From positions 36,077,634-36,141,633 of the forward strand of contig NC_081545.1 in assembly GCF_901000735.1 (NCBI RefSeq): a stretch of DNA of 64,000 nucleotides, given 5' to 3'. Origin of the DNA: Corylus avellana (lineage: Eukaryota; Streptophyta; Magnoliopsida; Fagales; Betulaceae). This document shows, piece after piece, positions 37,690-50,202 of this stretch (its first letter is position 1; each line of letters starts with the position of its first letter). The translations under genes and the position numbers were made by a program. Under the pieces are notes generated by a model that worked only from the letters and a program-made list of their open reading frames with translations, did not search any database and was not told the DNA's origin.

Positions 37690-38150
37690 GGTGAAGTCTT
37701 AAAGGATCTCATCCTAGGTACTCACTCACTGGTAAACTTCCTAAGTGTGTCCTCACTAAGTGTATGACTAGCACACGCAGACCCTTGGCCTAACATACAG
37801 GTTGCGCAGACCCTTGGCCTAGCCCTCAGCACCTACTTAATGCCCTAACTCGCCTCTCCTGGGCTTCAAACGGGACTTACAGGTTCGCAAACTGAGGTGA
37901 CGGGGTGTCAACTTGAAACTGTACTGACGGGGTGTTGTGCTACAATCAAAGTGACTAGGATCTCGACACAGAGAAAGGATAACAGGTAATGAACAAAAAG
38001 GAGGGGAGAAAGACTATGCACTCAGGGGGGGAGAAAGAGAGAAGATGTAGAATCAAGGCAGCAAAAATATATATATATATTTTTTTTGTTGAGTTGTTTT
38101 TTTCACTGTGAACAGTACTGAACAGTGAATACCTTCCATAAAAGTGATGG
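37690..38150 (-). other. Pararetroviral leader region
   Basis: Minus-strand sequence preceding the MP ORF. It contains two copies of a CAAGGGTCTGCG block (around 37780-37825), short ORFs and two AACAGT motifs near 38108-38128. A tRNA-Met primer site (TGGTATCAGAGC) was looked for and not found, so either it is lost or this fragment does not include it. Confidence 0.5.
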
Positions 38151-38325
38151 GGTTCTTTGAATATAAAAGAATCCGAATTCTCCCGAAGCTTTGAATTCTA
38201 GTGATGGGGTTCTTATGTGGCGTGATCCGACTATGAGAATCACCCCAAATAAAATCTAGGAGGATATGACAAATATAATTACTTTAAAATTCTGTTCAAA
38301 ATATATTTTATTTTGTTTGTTAATA

Positions 38326-38345
38326 TATATATATATATATATATT
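38326..38345. repeat. (AT)n microsatellite to the right of the pararetrovirus copy
   Basis: About 10 AT units. A second short (AT)n lies inside at 38069-38082. Confidence 0.85.
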
Positions 38346-39099
38346 AAATAAAAGAGTGTTATAAACAAGGCCACGTTTTTCCATTGAGTTAGGTAAGTCA
38401 CAGTCATTCATAAGAAGAAAAAGGGAGAAAAATTGTGGGGTTGGCGCTTTCGTTGCAGCTTGAACGAGGAAACTGGAAAAGTCACAAAATTATCAAACTA
38501 CTTTCTAAAGAGTCCAAGAAACTTTTCAGTCAATGATGAAAAAGTATGATATTTTTGAACCGTGTTTGTGTACACGGACGGCCGGGTTACCCGATATAAT
38601 GGATCAGTTGCCATCAAATACCCGTCTCTCCCCTTCCCGGGAGCCATATTTTTCATTCTCACATATTATTTTAATAGTTCTAATTGAAAGAAATTCATCT
38701 TATTAAAAAAAAAAGAAAAGAAGAAGATGGTCTCTTGATTGAATTGAACGGCAAGAAGATGCTGATTTGGGGGTAACAGATCTAACTGAAAATATTATAA
38801 GGATACTCTCATTGAAAATAGCAATACCTCCCATGTGAGGAAATGTTTGTTTGTTTGTTTAGTTAAAGGTATTGTCCATTTGTCCTACATTAACATGTTG
38901 CCGGCCGTTTCGATTATATAAACCATCACGTAACTCTCTGGTTCAATTAAATTGTTTTTTTTTTTTCTTTTTCTTTTCAAGAAATAGAGTAAGACAAAAT
39001 GAAATGGCAAAATCAAATTACTTGTCGTTTTATGGTCAATATTAAATCTCACATATCTAATCATTTATATATTGCTATAAATTTAGGGACCAGCTTTAA

Positions 39100-39390
39100 A
39101 TGTTTGAGAATGACTAGTCATGAATGCCTCTCATTGAGCCAATCTCGAGTTCGAGTTGAATTAATAAATGGTTGTTCGAATTCAGCTAACGCCTAGCTCG
39201 AGCTAGAGTTCATTGAAAATGATTAGTTAAGTCAAGCTAAGTACTTGATAGGTTTGGCTCGACTTGAACTTGAACTCGAACTAGTCTATTTAATTTTAGA
39301 ATGTCTTATTCGAGCCCAAGCTCAATTAGAAAGCCCATTTGAGCCTTATTTAGAAGCTCGGCTCATTTAGGATTGTTTTGTGTATTTTTT
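39100..39390. mobile_element. Degenerate hAT-like repeat fragment
   Basis: Contains many short CTCGAG/GAGCTCG/CGAACTCGAG words in both orientations, a composition typical of decayed plant hAT/MITE ends. No clear termini. Confidence 0.3.
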
Positions 39391-39906
39391 ATAGAGTGAT
39401 AAAAAAAAAAAAAAAAAGTAAAACTTATAAACTTAATTCAAATAATACATTAGGAAATTGTGGCCAATTACAATAAAATTGAAAAAAAAAATTTAAATAT
39501 ATATATATATTAGTTATTAACTAACTCATTGCACGCATTGAATTCTGTGTTTATCTTCTCGGTTTCTGGGTACGACAGATATGTTGCCACGTGTTTTTTT
39601 CAAGAATGAGTTACGTATTATTTTGTTAATTATTTGAAATCTGCAAAAATTTATAGTGACAAGTATAGTGGTGGTGGCAGCCTGGCAGGCATTATTGTGC
39701 TAGATGATGACTGATACCACTCGGAATAGGATCATCTCATTTCACTGATATTACGATTTTGTTTTTTATTTAACGTGCATATGATATCATATTATTAAAA
39801 AAATTTAAATTATTTGTTATTATATTTATTACATAATATAATATTATGTACAATGGTTAGATGAAACAAATAAAATTTTTAGCTATAAAGCGACTCATTT
39901 ATATGA

Positions 39907-40073
39907 GTAATGTTAGGCACCATTTTTTTATCTTCTTAAAGCTGATGTGGCTTTCAAAATTACCATTGGATCAAAATTTAAGTATAATTCATCTAAAATT
40001 TAATTATGATTTTAAAAGTCACATCAACTTTAAGAGAATTTTAAGAGAATAAAAATATGGTACTTAATATTAC
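39907..40073. mobile_element. Foldback MITE, copy B
   Basis: Left end GTAATGTTAGGCACCAT and right end, read on the other strand, GTAATATTAAGTACCAT. Internal halves repeat 'gatgtggctttcaaaatta' in inverted form, as in copy A at 1234-1384. Confidence 0.7.
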
Positions 40074-41872
40074 TCCATTTCTATTTAACTTTTAGCACCC
40101 ACCATCGGCCGGGACCTTCCAAAACAAAATATCAAAAAAGAATCAATTGAATTCAGGATACCACTAATATCACCACTAGTCTTTATGATGTCACCACAAT
40201 TACACCAAGTTAGAAACCATCCATTTGCTTTGTTTTTGTCACCGCCACCACTATACATACCATTACTGTCGCTGATAGAGCATTTCTTGCAAAAGGATTT
40301 TTATTTTAATTATTTAAAATGCAATTTTTTTTTTTGTTGGTTTCATTTTAGCTACTAGTGTTTCATTATACACTTCAACAAAACAATTATTTTAACTATT
40401 TACTCTAATTAAATATTATATTTCAGTATTATTTTATTATATGAAAGGGGGAGAGAGAGAGAGGGATAGGAAGGAAAAAGAACAAACAAGAGTTCTTGGA
40501 GAGAGAGAGATGAAGAGAGAAAGAAAAAGAAAGAATAAAAAAATAGTAGAAGGTGTTATAGTAAGTAGTAACTTTCAAATATGAAAGTTTATTGTAGTAA
40601 ATTTTTCAAAAAATTTCATTTTGAAAGCTCTGCTGAAAATAGTTAAATTTAACTATATCTCTATTTTGAAAGCATTGTTGGAGATGCTCTTACTATCACC
40701 CAGCGTTGGCCCTCCAATACCATTTTCAGATGAACGTTGCCAACTCATATTTGTTTTGTGACCTCATAGCTAAAGTCAACTCTTCTCCTAAATTTCCTTT
40801 TTGCTGTTATAATATGGTATAGATTATCATGTCGTTTAAGATTTTTATGATGTAATATCATGTACATCATTAAATATTATAAAACAAAATAATTACTTTA
40901 AAATGGTTAATTTAGAAATAATGAGAAAGGAATATAATTATTATTATTTATTTTTTTGGTGCAAATAGAAGAAAGATATCAAATAACAAAAGAGGAATAA
41001 GATAGTACTCATTTCAAATTATTATCCGATTGATAATGTTTTCTCAAATTTTAAATTGTAGTGTCCTTCTCAAACTATTAAAAATTGGCAATGTCTCTCA
41101 ATGACAAAAATACTCCTAGAGTTTAGAAGACATCACAATCTAAAGTTTAAGAGATGACGTTATCAATTAGATGATAATTTAAAATTTAAAATATAATATT
41201 ATCAATTGGATGGTACGTCGGAAGTATGCTGACTTTTTCAATAAGAAACTAAGGAATATTTTACAACTAGAGAACGATATCACCGGTATAAACTTACCTT
41301 TTTAGCTACCTCGTGGGCTAGAAGCTCCAGAGCACACAAAATTTTAGTTGAATTTATCAATTATTTTTTTATGTTATGTTTATTAATGCTTTTGTTTTCT
41401 GTTGACAAATATTTTAACAAATAATTTAAAATAAATAAAAATTTCTAAAAACACTTTTCACTTTTACGCCATTCATAGCACTTTATTCAAAATAATAAAA
41501 AATAAAAAATAAAAAAAAAAATTCTAAAACACATAAGAGCTTCTTCATATAAGTAACAAAAATTAGATTTCATGAGCCATAAAATCACACTGATCACCCA
41601 TTGTATTTGTATCATTAAAGATCACACCACTAACACTATTCTTGATTTAGTTGCCAAGAAAGAGACATCTTATATAATGTTCATTGAAAAATGTTTTCCT
41701 ATTGAGGAGCCCTTGATATTCATGATAAGTAGCTTCACCCTTTAGAGGCCTGGAATAGTTATTTATTTCTTAATATAAGTAGCTTCACCTTAATAGCTCT
41801 CTCAAACTTGTGCAGAGCTTTGATTTCTTCCTGTTTCATTGCCCCTGTGTTGAAAGAGGTCTTCTTTTTTAT

Positions 41873-43314
41873 ATGGCTTCTCAAATGGATAAAGAAGGAA
41901 GTTCTTATACGCTCGAAATAAAGTCGTTGGGCTCTTCAAGCCCATCCCAGAGAAGATTCTTGAGTGCCCAAGTCACTCTTAGAGTGTTAGCCATTGCAGC
42001 CACAGTGCCTGCTATTTCATTGATGGTCGCCAGTGCTCAATCCGTCATGATGTTTGGCTTCACTTTCGAAGCCCACTATTCCTACTCCTCTGCTTTGAAG
42101 TAAACACTAATCTAATCCTACTCAAAAACACCATTGAAAGATTCATACTTTAACCTTAATAGCAGTTAGGCCAATTTTTTCTTCTTTTTTTTTTTTTTTT
42201 ACATTGTGGGACAAAATTGTCCTCATCTTTTAAAATTTAGACAATTTTGCTCCAATTTTTTGCTTAACCGGCTCTTTTTCATTTCAACTGAAATGGAAAA
42301 GATCCTAATTCATTGACGTTTGGACACAATATGGATTAAGTAGGAAAAAAATAAGGCCAAATTCTCAATATAAATTTATTCCGAAAAGAAAAAAAGAACA
42401 AATCCATTAGACTTTGCGCCTTTGTTATAACTCCAGGGGCTAAGTTTGACCTTTTTAATTTGGTTTTTCTCATAGGTTCTTGCTTGGCACTGATATCATG
42501 GTGTGTGCCTTCTCTGCATTATCACTTATCTTTGTTTACCTTATGAACCGCTCAAGGTCAAACCTCACAAACTATTTCTACCTTTTTTTACATGATATGG
42601 TAAGTAAATTTTGGTCATTTTACGTGACTGTACGTAAACTACTATACTTAATCGGATTGACATTGGGAGGAGTGGGAAAATTATTATTGTGATCAGGGTG
42701 AAACTAGCATTTATAGTTTGTGGGGCAAAAATATAAAATAAAAAAAATTGTGGGGACATATTCTAATTTTTTTAAAAAAAATCTAAGGGAATTTTTTAAA
42801 ATTTTTTGGGGAAATATGGGGGCTTGTGGGGCACATGTAGTTCCGCCCTGATTGTGATATCCAAATTAAAAATATGATAATACACTATCATTTTTTTATT
42901 AAAAAGAAAAAGAAAAAAAAGTGGGCCACTAGTTAGAAACATGTTTTTCAAAGGATTTCGCGGCCTATACATTGCACTGTATTTCAATCCATACGCCTCA
43001 CTTTTTTATTTGGGGTGAAATTTTTGTATAATTAATCGTATGTAAAGCTTTTTAATCTAGTATAATTTACACTACAGGTAATGATGGTTTTGATGATATC
43101 TGGATGTGCGGCGGCAACTGGGGTTGGTTACATTGGTCGTTTTGGAGAAGAGAAGATAGGTTGGGGAGCCGTGTGTGATCGTGTGGTCAAGTTTTGCTCC
43201 AGAATGATGGTGTCTGTGGCTTTATCTTACTCTGCTTTCATAGCCTACTTGGCACTTACAATCATTTCTGCCACCAAGCTCATGTCTCAAGTGAAATCGC
43301 CAGAAGAACTCTAA
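41873..43314 (+). CDS. CASP-like membrane protein (3 exons, 195 aa)
   Basis: Exons 41873-42099, 42476-42599, 43078-43314, GT-AG, phases 2 then 0. The protein has the four-TM MARVEL-like plan of the CASP/CASPL (DUF588) family. TM1 is RVLAIAATVPAISLMVASA with its conserved leading Arg, TM2 is FLLGTDIMVCAFSALSLIF, TM3 begins right after a conserved Asp (FLHDM / VMMVLMISGCAAATG) and TM4 is MMVSVALSYSAFIAYLALT. Both termini are short and cytosolic. The loop after TM1 has FGFTFEAHYSYSSA, typical of the CASPL1 group. Family knowledge: CASPs build membrane scaffolds for the Casparian strip; CASPLs are plasma-membrane proteins of mostly unknown function. Subgroup 1F is my best guess. Confidence 0.92.
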
Positions 43315-43955
43315 AGACAAGGAAGCCCAGAATGATCTGATTGAAAAGGCCAAGTGGGGGGCTATGGTAATTAATGAAGGGAAGGTTCTTTTTTATTTTT
43401 CTTTTTTTAAACACAAAAGAAAGATAATGTGGAGGTTGTCTGCTTCTGCTCCTTTTGTCTTTGTTAACAGAAGTCAATTTGAAGAAGTTTGATGGCTTAT
43501 TGTGTTGGCTTTGTTCATTTCTATATCTATTTAAGATGTTCGTATGCACTAGAAAATATTTCACGACTGTTGGAATTAAGAGTGTCCCAATGAAGGACAA
43601 CACAGATTATAGCCGTAGGACCATCCGAAATAGACATGTTAGGGTCGGATTTTGTTGAGACATAAGTCAATCTTAATCTAACCCATTTAATGAAAATGTC
43701 CAACTTGGTTTTAGATCATCTGTAGGTGTCATATTAATGGTGGTAATGAACAATTAAACATTTACCAAGATATGGAAATTAAAGCCTCTGTCCCTCGTGC
43801 CACTGAGATGGTAAGGGGTGAAATGGGGTTCGGTAGTGAGAGAGAGAAAAACAGTAAGGTAGAAGCAATCATATATTGTTTCTTTTCTGTCATAATGTAT
43901 TCGCTTTTATAATCAGCAAATTTTGTATTCAACTACAGAGAGAAATAAGAAGAGG
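43315..43955. other. 3' flanks of two convergent genes
   Basis: Lies between the stop of the CASP-like gene and the stop of the minus-strand BRO1-domain gene. AT-rich, no other feature seen; both polyadenylation regions should be here. Confidence 0.6.
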
Positions 43956-46927
43956 TCATTCAGTTTCAATGTCATCTTCACTATCCTTGAGGTGATCTTT
44001 CAGAGGCTGGCCTGGAATTTCCCATTTTTCACTATCCCAAGCTGGATCAATTTCAGGTAGTTGATAGTCATCAGGCCTTAATGACAATTGAAATTCTGGT
44101 AGGTCAGGCAATGCTTGGAGAGCCCTGCATCATCACCAGTTTGATTATTTGGTATAAAATCAAATGAACTTGGATAGCAGATGAGGATTACATAGGAAGA
44201 CACTTACTTCTCTTGTTCTAAGAGGTAGCCATACATCTGAGACTTCCTTGATGCAACTTCAGGAATTTTCTGACGTAAATGCTTCATAGATCCCCAGAGT
44301 GGAGGAGCCCTTGCCAAAAACAAAAAACAAAAGAGGATTGAGCAAAGAAAAAGACAAAAAAGCTTTTTCTAGGATAATAAGAGTGCAATAGATAATGATC
44401 AAACCCAACCTCGTCACAGGAGCTGCAAGGGAAAAGCTCAGGCATGCCTTCTTGCTCTCTGACAGAAGTTGTTCTGCAGCAAGAAAACAGCACACAGCAC
44501 TGACATGAAAGGATGGTTCATTACCCTTGTCAAGGATCAGACCATGGTAGTAGTAAGCTGCAGCCTGATGATATAAAATATAAGAGTTAGAATCAGATGC
44601 ACAACATTTACTGAACATGGCCAGCAGAATGAACTGTAATGAGAGTTTAGCATTTGATTGCAGTAGAAACCTTTGCTTCAAGGAATTTCCATTTGATGAA
44701 GCAGAGATGCTTCTTTCCACACCCATTATTGGTGTCCATGTCTCCCCCTGACAAGCAGTGATAAGCCTGATCAAGCATAGGAGAAAGTAGAAACACACTA
44801 AACCATGAGAGAGGTGCTGTGGTGAAGCTTGTTTCTTAGACAAAAAGACAAATCTTTCTCTGTAAGGAATGTTACTTGAAAAGTTGTTGGAATCTTTTAG
44901 GCGCACCTTAAAATGAACTCTTTATAAAACAGGGTTCTGCAAATATGGTTTCTAGCCTATAATACTATAATAAAGCATTGTATAAGAGCTTGATGATGAA
45001 TTCACAATTTTTGCTTACGAAAGATTACCTGGCTAAAATAGCTCAGCTGTTCACATGCCAACCTCCTCTTCACTGATAAAGTGGCCTTTTGACACTCAAC
45101 AGCTAAACCAAGCTGAATTTCAGTTCCCTGAATGTGTTATCAAGATCAATATCTATGAATATCTCTAAACTCAGGTTAGACTTTAGCAATTAGTTTGCGC
45201 ATTAAATAGATATTGATAGATTAATTAAAAGATAAAATAAGATAAAGGAGAAAAAAAGTACCAAATATATGGATCAACTTCTGTGTGCATGTCATTTTTT
45301 TTTTTGGTTCTTTTTGGAGGTAAGCAATAATTTTGTTCGGGTTAATTCAGGTGGTCAGCATGCATGTCAGTGTTCTATGCTTGGAAATTTCAAATATTTA
45401 TAGTATTTTCAGTGCCTGTTTTAATTCCATAGACAGAAGCACTTCATATGATGGAAAAGGAAAGACACCCTGCTTTTTTAGTTTCTAAGATTTGTGCTTG
45501 TGATGCAATTATGTGTACAAGAACACATAAGAATATCTGATATGAAAACAACCCCTGTAGAGAAATATCATGAATAAGCGATGCAGCCCAGATATCTGCA
45601 GACCTTGAGTGACAAAATGAAACATCTAAATTTGGTGACCTTGTGTAATGAATACCTGGCCTAGTGCTTGAATGGAAATTGCCTCCAGTACACCATCCTG
45701 CAAATCTTTGGGCAACTTTTCCCTGGTTATGTGCATGTGATTTCTTAGTTAATTAGTCCAATAAAGAAGGATATAAGAGATGTCTAACGGATTAAAAGTT
45801 TTGTAAGCTGTTTACATACTTGATATCTGGTGGCATACAAACCAGGACATCCCGGACACAAAATTCCAAGTATCCTGCTGCCTTGAGTAACAAATCAACA
45901 GCATCCCTCTTGCAATCTGGTGGTAGACATTTAGATGGCTACTCATTAGTCAACACAAGACCATCTGGTGAGATTTGGCTCCACAAAAAAGAATTGAAGA
46001 ACAAACATGAAAGGCATATGGATAAGTATAAACCTGAAGATACTACCCTTATACCAGAACCAGAATGGTCCTTAGGGATCATTAACGAATCAGCCTCTGA
46101 CAAAGTCAGCATAGCCATTAGGTGAACAACAGACAGCAATTCAAACCAGGAGTTGGCTACACACGTTTCCTGCTAATCAAATTTTGAACTCAAATTTTAA
46201 CCATACTGGAAACAACCAAAGTTTACACATTAGAATTCAAGAATGAGTTTCCAATTGTCTTACATGCCGTCCATCTTCTAAATTCTTCCACTTGAATTCT
46301 ACAAGTCCCTCAATACCATTTTCTGTTAGATAGCACATTATCTTCCATTAGAGAGAGAGAGAGAGAGATGACTTGTATATTAGTATATGATACCTTTCTT
46401 TGTGAGTCCAATCAAAACAGACAAGTATTCCTCAAGTGCTTGCCGTAGTTCTGTTATAGCTGATCCACCTGCAAGAGCTAAAATCTATGCTTAGTAAAAA
46501 TAGTTTTGATAATGATCCATTAGGTTGCTGACAGAGTTACTGCAAGTACTAGAATTTCTAAAGATCTTTCTGGATTCCAAAAGTTGAAATAAGCACTCAT
46601 CTTAATTAAGCAAAATAGTCATATTCGGCTCACCAAAGTACATGTTTATGTTTACTCAAAAGTCCCAGAACATAAAGAGAAAACAATAATTCAGCATTAG
46701 TACAAAGGCATGGAAGCCAGACCAGTATCTTCTGCCACCAGCACAATCTGATTCCGGATGCAAGACAACCTATCGGCAAGATCTTTGGGAATTAGCCCTC
46801 TAAGCGGTCTTTGAAGATTAGATTGTTCTGGAATTCTCATTGAGGGAAGGAAGACCACGACTTCGGGTACACTCAGCTTCTTCTTCTTCTTCCTTCCAAC
46901 AGCGTACATAGAAGAAGTGCAACCCAT
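43956..46927 (-). CDS. BRO1-domain protein, endosomal-targeting type (11 exons, 419 aa)
   Basis: Exons in transcript order: 46723-46927, 46394-46468, 46264-46322, 46034-46169, 45820-45916, 45656-45722, 45029-45127, 44671-44766, 44410-44564, 44208-44309, 43956-44124, all GT-AG with matching phases. The N terminus MGCTSS is a strong N-myristoylation/palmitoylation signal, expected in this plant family. The whole protein is a BRO1-like helical fold, with the conserved block AAAYYYHGLILDKGNEPSFH followed by VCCFLAAEQLLSESKKACLSF. The C-terminal part ends with an acidic tail. It lacks the V domain and Pro-rich tail of full ALIX/Bro1 proteins. Family knowledge: BRO1 domains bind ESCRT-III/CHMP4; the plant short forms are not well characterised. 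The start of exon 8 was set at 44766 because an AG 19 nt further in breaks the frame. Confidence 0.93.
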
Positions 46928-49098
46928 TTTTCTTGGTGGGGATTAGTTTCAAACATAACATCCTACAAAAAAAAACTCCATTATGCATCCAACTCTATAG
47001 ATATTTTAGCTCCAGACCTCCAGTAGAGGGATGGATAGAACTTTAAGACAATGAGACAAATAGGCATAATAACTGAGGCATCCAACACCAAAGCTATGCT
47101 AAATATCAGCTCTAGTGAAGTGGGTGGGAAATGAATATAGAAAGAGAAATCGGTTGGGGGTGGATTGAAAGGTAAGAGATTGGATGATATCATTCACTGA
47201 CAGCGGTGGAAACAGATGGGACAGTTAAAAAGGGAAGATTCATTCATGTCCAATAATAAAAAGCCAGTACTGAAAGGAAAACAGAAAACAACTACAAGTT
47301 AATAGGTACACGGACTACATATTCAATAATGAAAACCCAGTACCAAAACAAAAGACAGAACAAGTGCAAGATTATAAATTATAAGCCAGAAGAGAGAGAG
47401 AGAGAGAGAAAGAGAGATCAGAGCAACTGAGCATATATTGTATAATACAACTATATATATAATAAAAGAGACAAACTTGAAATGACTAACTGTTGACACA
47501 GAGCATGTAGGCGTGAGAGAGCTATTTGAAGGCTTGAAGCTTCCGGCAGGGTTCAGTGGACATGGTTAATGTTAATATGGCCATCTCAGAGAGAGAGAGA
47601 GAGAGAGAGAGTGAATCTGGGAATAGGAAGCTCAGGGATCGAGACATATCTCACATGGTGATGGCGGAGACGTAGAAGTCTTTGCTTTGTTAAAGGAGCC
47701 CGTTGAAAATCTTTACAAAAATATAATTAGTACGTAAATATTAGTTTATTCCTCATCACTCATCGTTATATGAGAGTTCGTTGAGCTTGATCCAGCTAGC
47801 AGTTGAGTCCTAAATCTTAGCTACTCAGCCCGTGCCTTTCGTTCTAAGCGACTAGTGGGGCCATCGCCAATGGGTGCTGCACTTTTTTCACTACAATCAT
47901 TTATAAATTTACTTTTCCACAAATTGAAACGATATTTACCCGCATTTTCACTACAGTTATAATTAAATTAAATTATTTAATAGTGACTTACTAAATATTA
48001 TGTGTCACACAATTAAATTTAATTATTTAAAAATTAATGTACTAGGTGTTAAGTAAACTGCAATTTTAATTTATAACAAAATTGTTGCAAAAATTATACT
48101 ACTGCACTTTTTGACATTTGGCGTATGTTTGGTGGGCCAATTTATTTTCTCCCATGAAAGATCTCCGTTCTTGATTTGCCCGAATCACTTTTTCGGGCTT
48201 GACTCTTGGACTCTACTCTTGTGATCTCTTATAATCGGGAGATGATTTGACAAATCTTGTAAAAATGATTCAGGTAATTATATATTATATTTATATCAAT
48301 TTTTTTTTTCCTGATTGTTATCCAAGGACGGGGATCCGGGCTCTATCCCGGAACAAGTATTCAGTTGTTCGAGCTTTACTTGTTTGGATTGCTCTATGCA
48401 ATGAACAATTTTATTGCAAGGAATTGAATCTAAATTTGTCATCTTATATAGATTTAATGATTCATATTTGCATGCTTCAATAATACAGAGATTTACAAAA
48501 GTCTATATTGATTTTCATTATATATAGAATATGAACTAGAAAAATTATCTGCAAAAGAAATTAGGTAACATTGAGGGTCAACTAAATATATAAACAGAAG
48601 TTTCAGAGGCTGTCTATGGATCTGCCATCAACCCGGCCAATGTTGATAATAAATCTAGCTAGCATCATCCATGATGCATTATGGTACCAAAAACGACCCA
48701 CCTTCCCATGTGTCACGTTACCATGGACAGATTACAGGCTGTTTCATAAATGATATATATCCAATGTTCTTAATGATGACACTCTAGCAATTTAATTGTC
48801 TTTATTATTATTATTATTTTTCTTAAAATCCAGTAAAATAGGCCATCCATATTGGGTCCTTCCACGTTGTGAAATTTTGTCCAAGGAGGAGAATTTACAT
48901 ATTCACCTATATATCAACCTACATAATTACTCCATCTGGTTGCCAGAATCAGATTGTTAGCTTCCAAATGAAACCCAAACGCATAGGCCAGCTCAGTCGC
49001 CGTGGGAAGAACCGAGAACCTGAATCTTTGGACAGGAGCGCGCTCGTGGAGTGATGAGACAGAGCAATTTCTGTGGGAATCCAAGTCACAGTCTTGGC
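46928..49098. other. Intergenic: BRO1 gene promoter side, GA microsatellites
   Basis: (GA)n runs at about 47393-47414 and 47589-47611 probably lie in or near the 5' leader of the BRO1-domain gene. 47700-49098 is AT-rich. No gene is recognised; the short frames at 48247-48483 and 48869-49054 have no support. Confidence 0.5.
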
Positions 49099-49252
49099 AG
49101 AGAAGAGCCTGCTAGTCTAGCTAATTAAGGTGACTTGCATGGGAACCAATTAATTAAGGTTTCTGTACAATGTTTAGTCATTTAATTAACCTCTTGTAAG
49201 TAGCAAGCAAATCATCCTCGATTAGCTAACAATACTCTTATCTTCATGTTAG
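49099..49252 (-). ncRNA. miR169-like hairpin L6 (outermost left, degenerate)
   Basis: Miniature foldback with the arm words CTAACATGAAGATAAGAG (minus strand) and AGAGAAGAGCCTG-type partner. The miRNA position (about 49204-49228, minus) has diverged from the miR169 consensus (TAGCTAATCGAGGATG...), so processing to a functional miR169 is doubtful. Confidence 0.55.
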
Positions 49253-49373
49253 AATTTAATACCTTCCAAGTTTGTTGCAAATTGAACAATCTCCAATATG
49301 GATTGCAAACAGTTCTCTAGCTCGAAGAAATATATTGTGTCAAACTAAAGCTTATTGGTAAAGAATAAAAGAC

Positions 49374-49538
49374 CTAGCATGAAAGATAAGAGCCTATCAG
49401 TTTAACCAAGGCATGACTTGCATGAAAACCAAATAAGGTTTCTAAACAATATCACTTCAACTTTAACCTCTTTCAAATTAAGATCAGGCAAGTCATGATC
49501 CTTGGCTACCAAACAAGACTCTTAATCTTCATGATAAA
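49374..49538 (-). ncRNA. miR169-like hairpin L5
   Basis: The minus-strand miRNA position at 49485-49508 begins TAGCCAAGGATCATGACTTG: miR169 with three extra bases after GGAT. The opposite arm (TGACTTGCATG near 49411) is the expected partner. Nearly identical to L4, so a recent ~300-bp tandem duplication. Confidence 0.7.
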
Positions 49539-49673
49539 TCTTACTTCCTCGTAAGCTTGTATTGTAAAGTGAATAGTGATCTCCACTATGGATTGTAAAT
49601 AGTTCTTTAGCTCCAAGAAATATACTGTGTCAAACTAAAGCTTATTGGTAAAGAAGAAAAGACCTAGCATGAA

Positions 49674-49823
49674 AGATAAGAGCCTGTCAGTTTAACCAAG
49701 GCATGACTTGCATGAAAACCAAATAAGGTTTCTAAACAATATCACTTCAACTTTAACCTCTTGCAAAGATCAGGCAAGTCATGATCCTTGGCTACCAAAC
49801 AAGACTCTTAATCTTCATGCTAA
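49674..49823 (-). ncRNA. miR169-like hairpin L4
   Basis: miRNA position 49771-49794 on minus, with the same three-base insertion as L5. The outer stem is formed by CTAGCATGAAAGATAAGAG on plus with its inverted partner near 49805-49823. Confidence 0.7.
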
Positions 49824-49939
49824 ATCTTACTTCCTCGTAAGCTTGTAAAGTGAATAGCGATCTCCACTGTAGGGTGCTAATAAAACTCTGGCTCTAAGAC
49901 ATATAATGTATCTAAAGCTTTTGGTGAAGAAGAGAAAGC

Positions 49940-50090
49940 TTGGCATGAAAGAGAAGAAGCTATGAGTTTAGCAAAGGTAACTTGCGTGAAACCAAATAAG
50001 ATTTCTAAACAATATCAATCACTTTAACCTCTAGCAAATAGCTAGCAAGTTATCCTGGGCTATCAAACGAGATTCTTATCTTCATGTTAG
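49940..50090 (-). ncRNA. miR169-like hairpin L3
   Basis: miRNA position 50042-50062 on minus starts TAGCCCAGGATAACTTGC, two mismatches to the miR169 core. The outer stem words (CTAACATGAAGATAAGAA and partner TTGGCATGAAAG) are well kept. Confidence 0.65.
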
Positions 50091-50202
50091 GCATCACTCT
50101 TGCTCAAGCTTGCACCAAATATTGGAGAATATATATATATATATATTAAAATCTTGTTGGTAAAGAAGAGAAAACTTATCATGAAAGGGTAAAGAAGAAA
50201 AA

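Larger units (their letters stand above)
31300..38150 (-). mobile_element. Endogenous pararetrovirus copy (Caulimoviridae-like), internally deleted
   Basis: On the minus strand the order is leader (about 38150-37690), movement protein plus capsid with CCHC knuckle, aspartic protease, an accessory ORF, then an intergenic promoter (about 32090-31600). No reverse transcriptase or RNase H motifs occur anywhere between. No long terminal repeats are evident when the two flanks are compared, which favours an integrated circular viral genome over an LTR retrotransposon. Outer limits are approximate: (AT)n tracts lie at 31265-31299 and 38326-38345, and AACAGT motifs typical of the viral promoter are found inside both ends. 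An old genomic fossil, not a functional virus: the polymerase is missing and the accessory ORF is frameshifted. Confidence 0.8.
38346..41872. other. Intergenic with degenerate repeats
   Basis: AT-rich. About 39100-39390 contains repeated GAGCTCG/CTCGAGCT-type words as found in degenerate hAT-like elements. 39907-40073 is MITE copy B. 40445-40550 is purine-rich (GAGA/GAAA). No protein-coding feature is supportable. The CASP-like gene promoter must lie at the right end, but no clear TATA box was found. Confidence 0.5.

Noticed and set aside
37690..38150. Possible LTR of a retrotransposon
   Set aside because: The two flanks share only AACAGT motifs; no long direct repeat or primer-binding site was found, so the LTR model is not supported.
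45939..46139. Open frame on minus starting with an internal Met
   Set aside because: It is BRO1-domain exon 4 with intron read-through, not a separate gene.
48247..49054. Short frames upstream of the MIR169 region
   Set aside because: No homology or splice context recognised.
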